64,000 bases of DNA, from NCBI RefSeq assembly GCF_018991925.1, contig NW_024735554.1, forward strand, positions 2,250,407-2,314,406, in the 5' to 3' direction. The notes beneath the pieces were generated by a model. The model ran no database searches and had not been told where the DNA came from. It worked only from the letters and a program-made list of their open reading frames with translations. Position numbers and translations under genes: made by a program. The stretch comes from Homarus americanus. Its lineage: Eukaryota > Arthropoda > Malacostraca > Decapoda > Nephropidae. Shown one piece after another: positions 47,880 through 60,082 of this stretch (position 1 is the first letter of the stretch; every line of letters begins with the position of its first letter).

Positions 47880-47924
47880 GAAGTTGTGGCTGAGAGTGAC
47901 AGCAGCAGAAACATCCATCATTTG
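47880..47924 (+). CDS. RABGAP1: Candidate RABGAP1 cassette exon a (45 nt)
   Basis: Acceptor CTTGTACAG and donor GTGAGT enclose 15 open codons (EVVAESDSSRNIHHL) in phase 0 on both sides. It can therefore be inserted or skipped between exon 6 and the next exon without changing frame. No family homology known to me; support is splice sites and phase only. Confidence 0.4.
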
Positions 47925-48441
47925 GTGAGTGGCTGCACCAGCCTAGTTTGCCTGCCACATACCACAATAATTTCAGCTCCTCACTTGCAATATAAAAAAG
48001 TTCAGTTGCCATTAAATAGTTAACCACCGTGATATAGTGGGAGTTTTTTTTTTTTTTTTACAGTATGCACTCGCTTCCTCTGTTATCATGAACATTCTTG
48101 TGTGTTGTTTCCAAACTTTCTGTTGATTAAAACTTCATCATTAATTTTTACATAAAATTTTACTGGCCAAAGTCTTATTAATAAAAGCTTAGTATATATA
48201 AACAAATTTACAAATAAAGAGCAAATGCTAAATTTTACATTGAATTTGTTGAAGAATAATTTGTTTTGTTTTTAAAATATTTACATACAGATTTTATTAT
48301 GTGTATGTTTGTATAGAGTGAGACCTTGATGTATGAGAAGAATGATCAGTCTGTGAATGGGGGAGTAGAGGGTCCTGATATTTCTACTCTGTATTAAGGG
48401 TTCTTGAAATGCTTATTACTTTCAAAATTCCTGCACTTTAG

Positions 48442-48510
48442 GATGGTAAATACTGCAAAAATCTTCAGCTGCAGGAACAGACTGACAACCATGACAAAAG
48501 AAAGGGGCAG
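48442..48510 (+). CDS. RABGAP1: Candidate RABGAP1 cassette exon b (69 nt)
   Basis: The pyrimidine-rich acceptor CCTGCACTTTAG and donor GTTAGT enclose 23 open codons (DGKYCKNLQLQEQTDNHDKR then KGQ), phase 0 on both sides. Hydrophilic peptide, no known homologue. Confidence 0.4.
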
Positions 48511-48631
48511 GTTAGTTATGGTTAAACAGCAGTGATCTCATGTAACTGCTGATGGTAATACCTCTCCTGGGACCTGGCCGTCCTGGGGTCTTTTATCCGC
48601 TTATTGTCTCAACCAAACAGTGAGGAATATT

Positions 48632-48962
48632 TTCACTCCCTGACACACACTGTTCCATCACTCCCTGACACACACTGCTCCATCACTCCCTGACACACAC
48701 TGTTCCATCACTCCCTGACACACACTGTTCCATCACTCCTTGACACACACTGTTCCATCACTCCCTGACACACACTGTTCCATCACTCCCTGACACACAC
48801 TGTTCCATCACTCCCTGACACACACTGTTCCATCACTCCCTGACACACACTGTTCCATCACTCCTTGACACACACTGTTCCATCACTCCCTGACACACAC
48901 TGTTCCATCACTCCCTGACACACACTGTTCCATCACTCCCTGACACACACTGTTCCATCCTC
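48632..48962 (+). repeat. 25-bp minisatellite running into an assembly gap
   Basis: About 13 nearly perfect units of CACTCCCTGACACACACTGT plus CCATC-type spacer. The array is cut by the N run, so its true length is unknown. Confidence 0.95.
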
Positions 48963-49062
48963 NNNNNNNNNNNNNNNNNNNNNNNNNNNNNNNNNNNNNN
49001 NNNNNNNNNNNNNNNNNNNNNNNNNNNNNNNNNNNNNNNNNNNNNNNNNNNNNNNNNNNNNN
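48963..49062. other. Assembly gap (100 N)
   Basis: Exactly 100 N. A Tigger-type element starts two bases after it. Confidence 0.95.
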
Positions 49063-49064
49063 TA

Positions 49065-51397
49065 CAGTCGGCCCTTAACATACGCGGGGGTTACGTAACA
49101 GAGATAGCCATGGATGTTAAAAATCCACGTATATGTGCTGCCCCCCCCCTCCCCCCCCCCAAAAAAAAACCCTGGCCCCCATGTCCTTATTTACCGTATA
49201 TACCTGTGTGTAGTTCGAGTTTTTAAGACCAAATTATTTGGCAAAAAATTGGGGGTCGATCTCTAAACGGGTAATAGTTTCGTTAGGTTGAAAAATATTT
49301 ACCTGTAACTACCAGTAAACAATGGAAACGATGCACCAACACACCACCAGCTGTGAGTGTCGGTACAGTTGCCAGGGCAGATCTCTTGCGTCATCATAGC
49401 AAGCCCAAAGTAGCCAAATCCATGGTATGGTAGCACAGGACGATGTAAAACATAAAGTATTCATTTATTAAAGTGTATTTATAGATACTGTACATAAATT
49501 TTTGTTCATTACATTTGAAACATCAATCTTTGTTAATTAAATTTGAAACAAAAGAAAACTACGATACCGTATTTTCATTAAAATATTACATCACAAGTAT
49601 ATTTTACCTTAACTGTGACTGAATGAATATATTCTCAGAAATAAATATGGAAATGTAATATTTTTGCTGGAATGACGTACATATTACAGTGGAAAGTGGG
49701 ATAAAATCATGACGAAATGACTTTCGCTTTCTTTCGTTATTCAAAAGATTTTACCGTAATCGCTTTTCGAATGGTTTTCAGTTAAAAAACTGTTGTACTC
49801 GTACTGTATTACAATAATATTCTATCCTATCATTAGCCTTATAATCCCACAACTGAAAACCATTCGAAAAGCGATTACGGTAACATCTTTTGAACGAAAG
49901 AAAGAGAAAGTCATTGCTTTCGTCACAATTTTATCCCACTTTCCACTGTAATACGTACATCATTTCAGCAAAAATATTACATTTCCATGTTCTCAGAAAT
50001 AAATGGTAGTTTTGTTGAAACGTAATGTACAGTATTTAATATTAAAATGCAAAAATAGCTATAAAAACAATTAATACACCCGTAATGTACTGGCTGGCAT
50101 CTCCACTCGTCCCTGCTCCCGCCAGTCACCTCCTCCCTGCTCTATCCCTCCGCCTCCTCCACATCGTCACTACTGTTGTATTACAATAATATTCTATCCT
50201 AATTCACTTGAATAAATACTACGATACCATATTTCTGAATATTTTCATTAAAATCCATCAAAATCATTTCCCTTGTCATCGTCTTCAACACCAAACAGCT
50301 CCTCCCAGTCTTCTCCTTGAACAGGGCTAGAGGGTACGTGTTTTTCGAATCATTTTCAGTTAAAAAAATGTTACATCACATGTATATTTTACCTAAACTG
50401 CGCCCGAATGAATATATTCTCAGAAATAAATAGTAGCTTTGCTGAAACGTGTTGCATTTCAATGTAAAATAGGATAAAATACATGACGAAAACAAAAGAC
50501 TTCACCTAACCTTCCAATGTTCAAGAGATGTTACTCGTTTTTTTAATAGTTTTTGGTTAAAATACTGTTATATTACAATGATATTATATTCATACTGTGC
50601 TTGATATACTACATTCACAGAAATGAAATATTTTTGCTGAAATGACGTAAGTATTACAATGGAATGTGGGACAAAATCTTGACGAAAACAATGACTTTCG
50701 CTTTCTTTCGTTCAAAAGATGTTACCGTAATCGCTTTTCGAATGGTTTGCAGTTAAAAAACTGTTGCATCACAAGTGAATTAGGATAGAATATTATTGTA
50801 ATACAACAGTTTTTTAACTGAAAACCATTCGAAAAGCGATTACGGTAACATCTTTTGAGCGAAAGAAAGCGAGTCATTGCTTTCGTCACTTTCCACTGTA
50901 ATACGTACGTCATTTCAGCAAAATATTACATTTCCATATTCTCAGAAATAAATAGTACTTTTGCTGAAACGTGATGTATTTCAATGTAAATTAGGATAAA
51001 ATACATGACGAAAACAAGAGACTTTGCCTAACCTTCCGATGTTCAAGAGATGTTACTCGTTTTTTTAGTAGTTTTCGGTTAAAATAGTCTTATATTAGTG
51101 ATAATATATTCATACTGTGCTTGATATAATACATTCACGGAAATGTAATATTTTTGCAACTACAATGCTGATGTCAACACAAGTGTGGTTACAGCGAGAC
51201 TGACTAAGTGAGGGAGAGCTATGCGTGTGTGTGTGTGAGGTTGTGGGAGCGGGCGGTGTCCCGTGTTCGGTGCCGCGCGCGAGTTGAATGGCGCGCGATT
51301 TGAATGTACTTCAATGTACAGAATATTCCTCTGGCGGGGCAATCCGCGTATTTGCGAATCCGTGAATGCTAAACCCGCGTATGTGAAGGGACGACTG
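49065..51397. mobile_element. Large Tigger-type non-autonomous element with two long hairpins
   Basis: 2333 bp flanked by TA, with ends CAGTCGGCCCTTAACATACG and the inverse of CAGTCGTCCCTTCACATACG. No transposase is left. The interior is two copies of a module, each a long inverted repeat with arms of about 150 bp: 49640-49798 with 49852-50005, and 50625-50766 with 50804-50945. The core GATTACGG/CCGTAATC with TCGAATGGTTTTCAG is shared by all four arms. A further segment is repeated directly (50437-50630 and 50955-51146). Confidence 0.8.
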
Positions 51398-51816
51398 TAC
51401 TATATAATTTTGAAAGTGATTAACTTAATTCCCCAAGCTTATTTTTTTTTTTTACTTGCTCAGTTTCTTCCAAACATAATTAAGCTTTATGTTGTTGTTC
51501 ATTGATCAGACTATAGTATTTGTGTAGTTATTGGGCTCTTAGTCTCATTGTCATCAATTTATTTACCGGTATCTTTTATTTAATATATTTTTAAAAAAAG
51601 TTAAAAGTTTCAAAAACTTGAAAAAGAAAATCTTATGCAATGTAGATAATAATCTTATTGCTAATTTATGTATAACTGGATATCTTATTGTAAAAATTGT
51701 CACAATTTGTATACATATATCAGTGAAAATATTTTTGGAAATATATTTAAATTTAATACTGTATGTAAGTAGGGGTGCACGGATCATTGTAATGAACCTC
51801 GGGGGATAAACAAGTA

Positions 51817-52486
51817 CATTAAGTCTTTGTTTAACGTTGGCCACGACAACGTTGTTTCGTTATAACGTCGCTATTCTTTAGATACCCATGAATTGGATAA
51901 CGGCCCGCCGATTCAGTATAGCGTCGTCACGGACTGCTTTGTACGGCACATCACCCTCTTTCACCTTGGTGAGCTATGCTCTCACCCTCGGAGCATCACA
52001 CAGTGTCCCCAAGTGCCGCCAGTCTTTGTTAATCTACCACAGCGTTTGTGCATGTTTAAGTGTTTTTGCTCTTAATACTGTACTCTAACCATTCAAAATG
52101 GCTTCCAAGTGCCCATCAAGTGCTACTTATGCTAGTGTTGTAAAGAAGCAATATGAGACCATTAGCCTTGCTACAAAATTGGAGGTTTTAAACTGTTTTT
52201 GAGAAAGGTGAACGTGTGGTGGACATTGGTGCTTCCCACCACACACTCGCTCCTCCACCTCCGTCCATCAGTGAGTACAATACAAAATGATTAAGTTCAT
52301 TTATATACGTATATACTATTTTCTATAAAATGCCATTGAATTTCTGTATATGTAATGTCTTTCATGGGGTAAAGGGAGGCTGGGGAACGTAACTCCCGTA
52401 TTTTATCTATTTCATATGGGGAAATTGATTCTGTTAACATCGCTGTTTTCAGGAACGGAACCATGATGTTAAGCGAGGACTTACTG
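51817..52486 (+). mobile_element. Tigger-type deletion derivative with transposase N-terminus
   Basis: 670 bp flanked by TA; left end CATTAAGTCTTTGTTTAACG, inverted right end CAGTAAGTCCTCGCTTAACA. Positions 52098-52235 encode MASKCPSSATYASVVKKQYE then TISLATKLEVLNCF and, after a one-base shift, EKGERVVDIG. This is the N-terminal helix-turn-helix region of a Tigger/jerky-type transposase from a different subfamily than the complete copy at 29770. The rest of the gene is deleted. Confidence 0.8.
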
Positions 52487-53689
52487 TAATAGATATTTGG
52501 GACCCGCTGCTCGACGGCAACACAATTATGAATTTTAGAAAAAGATCTCATAATTGGTAGTAGCAACCACTTAAATTATGGCCAAACTCCAAAACATAAT
52601 TGCCATCATTCACATCTCATGAGCATTACTTACCCCAAAAATCATATAAAATACATTCTTCTAATCCTGCTGTAATGCACAGTGAGAGAAGGAAGTACCT
52701 TCCCGGGGTTTGATGAAAACATCCCAGAACAGTTGAATCATAAACACATACCTGTGTGGAGCCCATAAACAGTTGGCAGACCTGTGGAACCTTGGAAAGG
52801 GATCATCAGTGATGCCATTCACTGTGTTGGGTCGTCAGGTTTCATTATACTTTGGCTAAAGCTGGGAAGATACTTCATTTTCTCACTGTACATAACTAAG
52901 CATTCTTATAATTTTTTTTCCTATTTTTCTTGGTACCACTTCTTGTTCTAATTTTTCAATCAGTTTGTTCATTTTTTACATTTTTATTTTCAATATACAG
53001 GTGTACCTTGATAACTGACACATAGTATAGGGACCGGGAAAAGACGTTGGTTAGTGAGTCAATGGTCATCGAAGCAATTAACCCCATAAGAACTTAACAA
53101 ATGTAGGGGGCGGTTAGGGACCAGCTACCCTCCAAAAACTCCCATCTGCCTTTGATATATCTTTGTTGTACTGATTGTCTAGCAAGAAACTAAAGCAGCC
53201 ATATAAAGCAAACATAATAAGCCTTAAATAAGCAATGTGGCATAAAGTGAGACTGTTACTTATCTGTATTGAGGATGGAAGAGACAGACTAGGGTGGCAA
53301 GTTCAAGTCTTTATCAATATTTGCTGGTCCATCACCACTCTTATTACGCCTTATCACATAACATCAAGCTGCCCAGTACATGATTGCATAAAACACAAAG
53401 CTGGAAATGATGAAAAAACACGAAGTCGGAGACACATGGTAAGTGTAAACAAAAGCAAAGATGCCGGGAATGAGTCAGAAGCAGCACGCAGAGCCCTCTT
53501 GTGTCAAGAATTCACACTATGTCACCACCTGCCAAATTCAAAACAGCCCTGCCACTTGTCTCCCGATGTCAGATCTCTGGGGTATCAACGAAACTTGAGG
53601 GCATTTCCCCTATATGTAATAGTCAGTTATTCGAAGCAGTAGTTATTGGGACGGTGTTTTCAGTGTATACCTGTATGCACAAATACCCT

Positions 53690-54325
53690 TTAAGCTACGG
53701 TCACACTAGAGTTTTCTGTGCAATAAATCCACGATAGCATTTCATCCACATGCAACAAGGCAAGGGTGTGATCCACACACTGGTCACAATGGGAAAGGAA
53801 CCGTTGGCCAGGCACCAGCTCACGCAGCTAATTTGTGCTCAGTTGGAGAGCAGGATGGCTTCATTGTCTGTTTCTATGGCAGCATTAACTGCTTTAGTGA
53901 GAAGTGTGGTTCTGTTAAAGAAGACCAAGACGATAAAGAAACGATTGTAGCGTCCATGTGATGTTTGTTTACAAAAGTGAAGCAAGTACTCTAGAATCAA
54001 ATGAAATTCCCATCATGATGTATCATTCTTTTTTTTTATTTACTATGACAATTTTGCTCGTGTTTTCTTATTGAAATAAACTTTTATATTTTGAATACAT
54101 TTTAACACTAATAAGAAAAAATAAAAGCGGTTTAAATTTTATTAATACAATAGACTCTATAGCCAATTTTAACCCACTGTACCGTGGGTTTTCAGATGCT
54201 CTGTATCGTCTCATTTTTGACAACAAATAAGTTGTCGCTGTAGAGACAACTTGAGGAGTTCGTTGAAAAATTAACGCTATGGTGGACTTATTTTAAGTAG
54301 AAACTCTAGCGTGATCGCAGATTAA
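53690..54325. mobile_element. MITE flanked by TTAA
   Basis: TTAA lies at 53690-53693 and 54322-54325. The inner ends GGTCACACTAGAGTTT and GATCACGCTAGAGTTT (inverted) form an imperfect terminal repeat of about 45 bp. TTAA targets suggest a piggyBac-mobilised MITE. The interior has no recognisable gene; the short open frame at 53750-53950 is not supported. Confidence 0.5.
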
Positions 54326-55150
54326 GCATTCATTCTTTTACTCCATCAATCCATCCATCTATCAAACAGATCAGGATTTTATGCAGAAGTTGTACACATC
54401 CACTGCCCACCTTGTCAGTAGCCACTCTGTTGTAATCTTCACCAGTAGGATCCTCTTTGTCCTCTTATCACTATCAATTTATCACCACATTTCTACTTGC
54501 TCACAAAATTTCAGGTTTTATTGAAATTTTGTCTGTGCCTGTGCCCTGTGTACCCCCACCTGTTGAGATGTGGCTGATAGAACGGCTTTACAAATACCGT
54601 ACTTTACAGTGGTTCTTGCTCAAACATATTGTTCCTCCAGTGTGGTGCTTATCTCACATACACACATCTCCTCTGCATACTTTGCCATACTTTCATTTAT
54701 CTTTGGTTTCTTGTATCACACACATTTGTAGCCATCGTTCCATGACCCATTTTCAAACTACAGCACTATAACTGGACACCTTGCCCTTAGGTAATCACAT
54801 CTAACCCACACAAGCGTGGAAATAGACGTAAAGCAGTGATGATGATGATGGTGATGAGTGCTGTATATCCTGAAGCTAATGAATTTTCTCAGTATTTCAG
54901 TATTACATATTCATTCCAGTAGGTCAGAAAGTTGTACTAACCCTTTCACTGAGATTTAACTAAAGTAATGTTTATGGGTACTTTTGACTTCACATCATTC
55001 AAAAATATTTTTCTTCTACTGAATTTTTGTGGTCTTGAAATGCATGCCAAGCATTACTCTGTGCTGCCATCAGTGAATGAACACCTTCAATAAACAAAAT
55101 TGTCGATAGAAACTCAGCTAATAAGATAAATTTCCTATATACAGTCCCAC

Positions 55151-55931
55151 ATATGAGGCGTTGATTAATGCAAGGGCAAACGCACCAAAGCCAAGTTTTG
55201 AGAAAATGGGGTTTAAAGTTTGCTCGTATTCAAAACGTCATAGAACCTCCAAAAATTCTTCAATTCTTTTCAATGAGGTCTCATTTTAAAGGTGAGTAAT
55301 GCAGAATATGATCCTTGTAATAAGCGTAGTGTGATGTATAATTTTTGTGCACATTGACGTCAAATAATGAAATGGTGTGAAATTAACATTCATGAAAATA
55401 ATGAAATAATAAAGTTCTGTACACAAAACGATAAATTTATATTGTAGTTAAGTAAAAAAACATAATAAATAATGGTGACACTCACTCTAGATGATGATTA
55501 TGCTCCACTAAAGAACTTGGTAGCAGGGGGGGGTAGGGTAGGTGGCTAGTAGTCTCTGATCATGATCAGATACATCTTCTTCCTCCTGGACGCTGAAAAT
55601 GGAACATAGTGGGCCTCTCATTGGTCGGCACGTTCCTTCCCGACATGCTGATTAACTCAGGGAGTAAGGCAAGCTGTGATTGGTCGCTGGGCCACTGGCG
55701 AGTTTGACTTTGCCTTACTCTCGCCAGACACAGGAATAACCATAGGCAGCATGGAGATGCCGGGAGTCTTACACCATATGATTCAATGGGATTTTGCCAG
55801 TAAACCAAAGGCAAACTCGTCATACCATATTGTGTCATGGTAGAATGAAACTTTCCGAAATGAATGGTACAAAAATCGAATTTTCACTTCAAAGTGGCAA
55901 GTTTGCCCTTGCATTAATCAATGCCTCATAT
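55151..55931. mobile_element. MITE with about 31-bp terminal inverted repeats
   Basis: 781 bp. Left end ATATGAGGCGTTGATTAATG continuing CAAGGGCAAAC; the right end is its inverse with one or two mismatches. No coding sequence. Superfamily not determined, because a clean target duplication is not visible. Confidence 0.7.
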
Positions 55932-56872
55932 ACAATTGTGAATTTTACTTATTTCACAGTTATTTAGTTAAATTATGTACTGTACAACATATTATCATGA
56001 TTTGCAGAGTAAATGTTTATTCTGTACAGTACAGCATAATATAAAGAAGCTATTATGAATAGATAGATGATTTTTGTTCTCAATAATTTGTTGTCCATCC
56101 TTTTAATTTTGTTTTATGGCATCCCTTAAAATTGTTATCCCTTCACATCCTGTTAGCCTTCATCAGCTTTATACCTGCTGTAGTGTTTGGTAAAGGTAAA
56201 GAACTTCAAAATTGTTTTGTTTTTTATATATGTAATGAATCCAGAAGATGCATAGAGAATTTTTTAATACAGGAACACCGCCATTTACGATCTGGGAGGC
56301 TTGTTTGTACCCTCAAAATGTTGTAACCCGAACATTTGTTTAATGGGATGTTTTGGTATAGTATTGTATGATTTCTCCATCAAGAGTGTAGAGGTGTTTG
56401 GTAATATTTTATATATATTGTACAGTAATGCAGTGCAGTGTATTGAATAAAACCTTTTTTTATCTTACTTGGGGGGGGGGGGAGTGCTGAAATTTTAAAG
56501 ACAATATTATCTTATATCACTACCATAAAGAAAACTAAGCCATTTTATTTACATTGTATGCTTAGAATCTTGGTTTCACTAAAACATTTTGAATCTTCTG
56601 GTTACTCTTTTAGCTTATCTGAAATTCATGCAGCACCTTAAGTTAGGGTTTACTGTACTCTACTGTATTGTATTGTATGTAAACTAGAGTCTGTTGTGTT
56701 TATACAGCTGCAGTATCCATCTTTCTGTGTATTTAAATATTAGACCATTATGTACAGTGTAGAAGCTCCCCATAACAAATACTATCTTGCCGGTGACACT
56801 CAAGCAGTTCCTTTTATGGGAAGTTCAATCTCATGTAAACTTGAAGTCTGAATTAGAGGCTGGCACTCTTAT

Positions 56873-57680
56873 TACATTGTTTACCTAGTGAGTTGTTCTA
56901 CATTGTTTACCTAGTGGGTTGTTCTACATTGTTTACCTAGTGGGTTGTTCTACATTGTTTACCTAGTGGGTTGTTCTACATTGTTTACCTAGTGGGTTGT
57001 TCTACATTGTTTACCTAGTGGGTTGTTCTACATTGTTTACCTAGTGGGTTGTTCTACATTGTTTACCTAGTGGGTTGTTCTACATTGTTTACCTAGTGGG
57101 TTGTTCTACATTGTTTACCTAGTGGGTTGTTCTACATTGTTTACCTAGTGGGTTGTTCTACATTGTTTACCTAGTGGGTTGTTCTACATTGTTTACCTAG
57201 TGGGTTGTTCTACATTGTTTACCTAGTGGGTTGTTGTTCTACATTGTTTACCTAGTGGGTTGTTCTACATTGTTTACCTAGTGGGTTGTTCTACATTGTT
57301 TACCTAGTGGGTTGTTGTTCTACATTGTTTACCTAGTGGGTTGTTCTACATTGTTTACCTATTGTTCTACATTGTTTAGTGGGGTTGTTTACCTACATTG
57401 TTTACCTAGTGGGTTGTTCTACATTGTTTACCTAGTGGGTTGTTCTACATTGTTTACCTAGTGGGTTGTTCTACATTGTTTACCTAGTGGGTTGTTCTAC
57501 ATTGTTTACCTAGTGGGTTGTTCTACATTGTTTACCTAGTGGGTTGTTCTACATTGTTTACCTAGTGGGTTGTTCTACATTGTTTACCTAGTGGGTTGTT
57601 CTACATTGTTTACCTAGTGGGTTGTTCTACATTGTTTACCTAGTGGGTTGTTCTACATTGTTTACCTAGTGGGTTGTTCT
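56873..57680 (+). repeat. 26-bp minisatellite
   Basis: About 31 units of CATTGTTTACCTAGTGGG plus TTGTTCTA, very homogeneous except for a rearranged patch at 57350-57400 and two units with an extra GTT. Confidence 0.95.
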
Positions 57681-57795
57681 GTAGGGGGGTGGAGACTCAC
57701 ACTTACTGCATCACCTTATGTTGGCTGAACTCTTGTGTAATACAGTATTTAGCTAATTGGTCATCTTGGTTGTGATGGTAAGATGTAAGGTAGTC

Positions 57796-58006
57796 TTTGT
57801 TCTTCACTGTAGTCTTTGTTCTTCATTCTTCATTAATCTTTGTTCTTCACTCTTCATTAGTCTTTGTTCTTCACTCTTCATTAATCTTTGTTCTTCACTC
57901 TTCATTAGTCTTTGGTCTTTGTTCTTCACTCTTCATTAATCTTTGTTCTTCACTCTTCATTAATCTTTGTTCTTCACTCCTCATTAGTCTTTGTTCTTTA
58001 CTCTAG
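57796..58006 (+). repeat. Minisatellite, unit about 24 bp
   Basis: About nine copies of TCTTTGTTCTTCACTCTTCA plus TTAA or TTAG. Confidence 0.9.
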
Positions 58007-58138
58007 TGTTTGTTCATCACACACACACTTGGTCAGTAACGCAGGTGCTACTGTACATATGTGGCACTAATAGTAACAGTACATGTTTTAGAGACTGGTG
58101 TTGGACATTCATCATTAGGGTGTTACTGAGAGGATGAG

Positions 58139-58319
58139 TTAGGTTAGGTTAGGTTAGGTTAGGTTAGGTTAGGTTAGGTTAGGTTAGGTTAGGTTAGGTT
58201 AGGTTAGGTTAGGTTAGGTTAGGTTAGGTTAGGATAGGATAGGTTAGGATAGGTTAGGTTAGGTTAGGTTAGGTTAGGTTAGGTTAGGATAGGATAGGAT
58301 AGGTTAGGTTAGGTTAGGT
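58139..58319 (+). repeat. Interstitial TTAGG array (arthropod telomere repeat)
   Basis: About 36 tandem AGGTT (TTAGG) units over 181 bp, with a few GGATA variants. TTAGG is the ancestral telomere repeat of arthropods. Unique sequence on both sides shows it is interstitial, inside the RABGAP1 intron. Confidence 0.95.
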
Positions 58320-59377
58320 GTGAGGCAAACTCTACATGTATGGTATTACTCAGCCTTGAACAAGTGAAAATTGGCATATGTTGAAATTGGTAAGAAATGT
58401 GCCATGCAGTTTGTCAGTCATTGTTCTAAATTGGCTTATGTATAGGTCACCTAATAGGGCAGTAAGTGTTGGAGTTAAGTAAGCACACTGGGCCTGGGTG
58501 TACATTATGGTGAGTGTGGAGAAGAAAACCATGAACACTGTATGTGCTGGAGGGAATTTAACATAAAGAAAATGAGAAATGTCCATGAAAATAGGTTGAT
58601 CATTTCATATTACAGTATATTGATTCATGTACAATAGTTTATTTTTTTTTTACTTAAACAGTCACTTGAAACACATTATTTTGTGAGTCACTTGGCTGTG
58701 TTGACAGATAGTTAGGCAAGAGTATATAGTTTTGGCATTGGTCATAAGTCTTTTATTTGTATTCTATTTTTTCTCATCAAGGAACCACTTGAGAATACTG
58801 TAATTTTGATTGTCTTTTAGCCCTACCTGTTGTGTTAAATATTCTGGCAAGAGGCTGTGTCCACCTTCCATATTCCCCTCCATGAAAAATAGTTTCTTAA
58901 GTCAGTGTCAATAGAGCCAAAAATTTAAAGTAACAGGAATTTTTTAAGGAATTTTTTAATAGAAATATCCAGTCTATAAATAACCTATTTTGATTAAATT
59001 GGAGATATTAAGAAATATATACTAAGAAAACTATGTACAGTGTATTTATCTTGTCTGTGTATATGTGGAGTACTTTACATGTTGTTTCAGCCATCTGTTC
59101 CTCAACACTCACTCTTCTTGTAACATTTTCTACCTTTTTAAGGTTCCTGTCTTCCTTGATCCGCCCATACATAGAGTGGGAGAATACTGACAGTAGCTAT
59201 ATATATATAATTACTTATCCCTATCCCTGCATTAAAGTACAAATACTGTACAGCTTTGAACTCTTCAGAGGGACTCATACTGCTCCTCTCTGTCTGTTTT
59301 ATGCTTTAATTTCTTTTATTATATTAATTTTTTTTTCAATATATTTTTTTTTGTGAATCCCCTCTGCACCCAACAAG

Positions 59378-59485
59378 AAAATGGGCCGGAATGAAAATTC
59401 ACTCGAAGAGAGTGAGAATTCTGAGAATGGATGCGAACATGGAATTTCTAACGCGTCCCATGTTTTTGGGGTAAATGAGGTTCAG
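59378..59485 (+). CDS. RABGAP1: Candidate RABGAP1 cassette exon c (108 nt)
   Basis: Acceptor CACCCAACAAG after a long T-rich tract, donor GTATGT. 36 open codons (KMGRNENSLEESENSENGCE then HGISNASHVFGVNEVQ), phase 0 on both sides, acidic and Ser-rich. Its codon content is unlike the AT-rich surroundings, which supports a real exon. Confidence 0.5.
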
Positions 59486-59738
59486 GTATGTCTTGTAAGA
59501 TTTTTTTTTTTTTTCAGTTGCTGTGTCTTGAGGGAATGCCTTCTTGCTTTGTGATCAGTAGCCATGTATTACAAATTATTGTTTCCATCTCTAGCCATAT
59601 ATAACAAATTATTGGCTATGGTTTTCATCTGTACACATGGCAAAATTTTTCTTGTACATGTATTCTCCTGTGATTTTTCCACAATAAGATATTCTCAAAT
59701 TTTTTTATGAAGCTTTATTCATTCACAGCAGATATATA

Positions 59739-59863
<125 letters not shown>

Positions 59864-60082
59864 TGTAACTGATGCATGAGCAGCAGTTAGTTAGTCCACT
59901 GGGAGTGTTGGTATCATGACTCACAATCTTTCGCTCAAGGATTTGACGCTGTTGGTTGTTTTCAGATGGGAACTCAGCTGTATTTATGATTATTATTTAT
60001 TGTTATAGTTGTAATGGAAGTTGGAAAGCTGTTTTACTTCTCACATGAATGAGTTGTGTAGTTTGTACAGTACAGTACAGTA

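Noticed and set aside
52993..53060. Left end of another Tigger-type element (CAGGTGTACCTTGATAACTG)
   Set aside because: No matching inverted right end found downstream.
56273..56657. Possible small Tigger-type MITE
   Set aside because: Ends CAGGAACACC and CAGTAAACCC match too poorly to support an inverted repeat.
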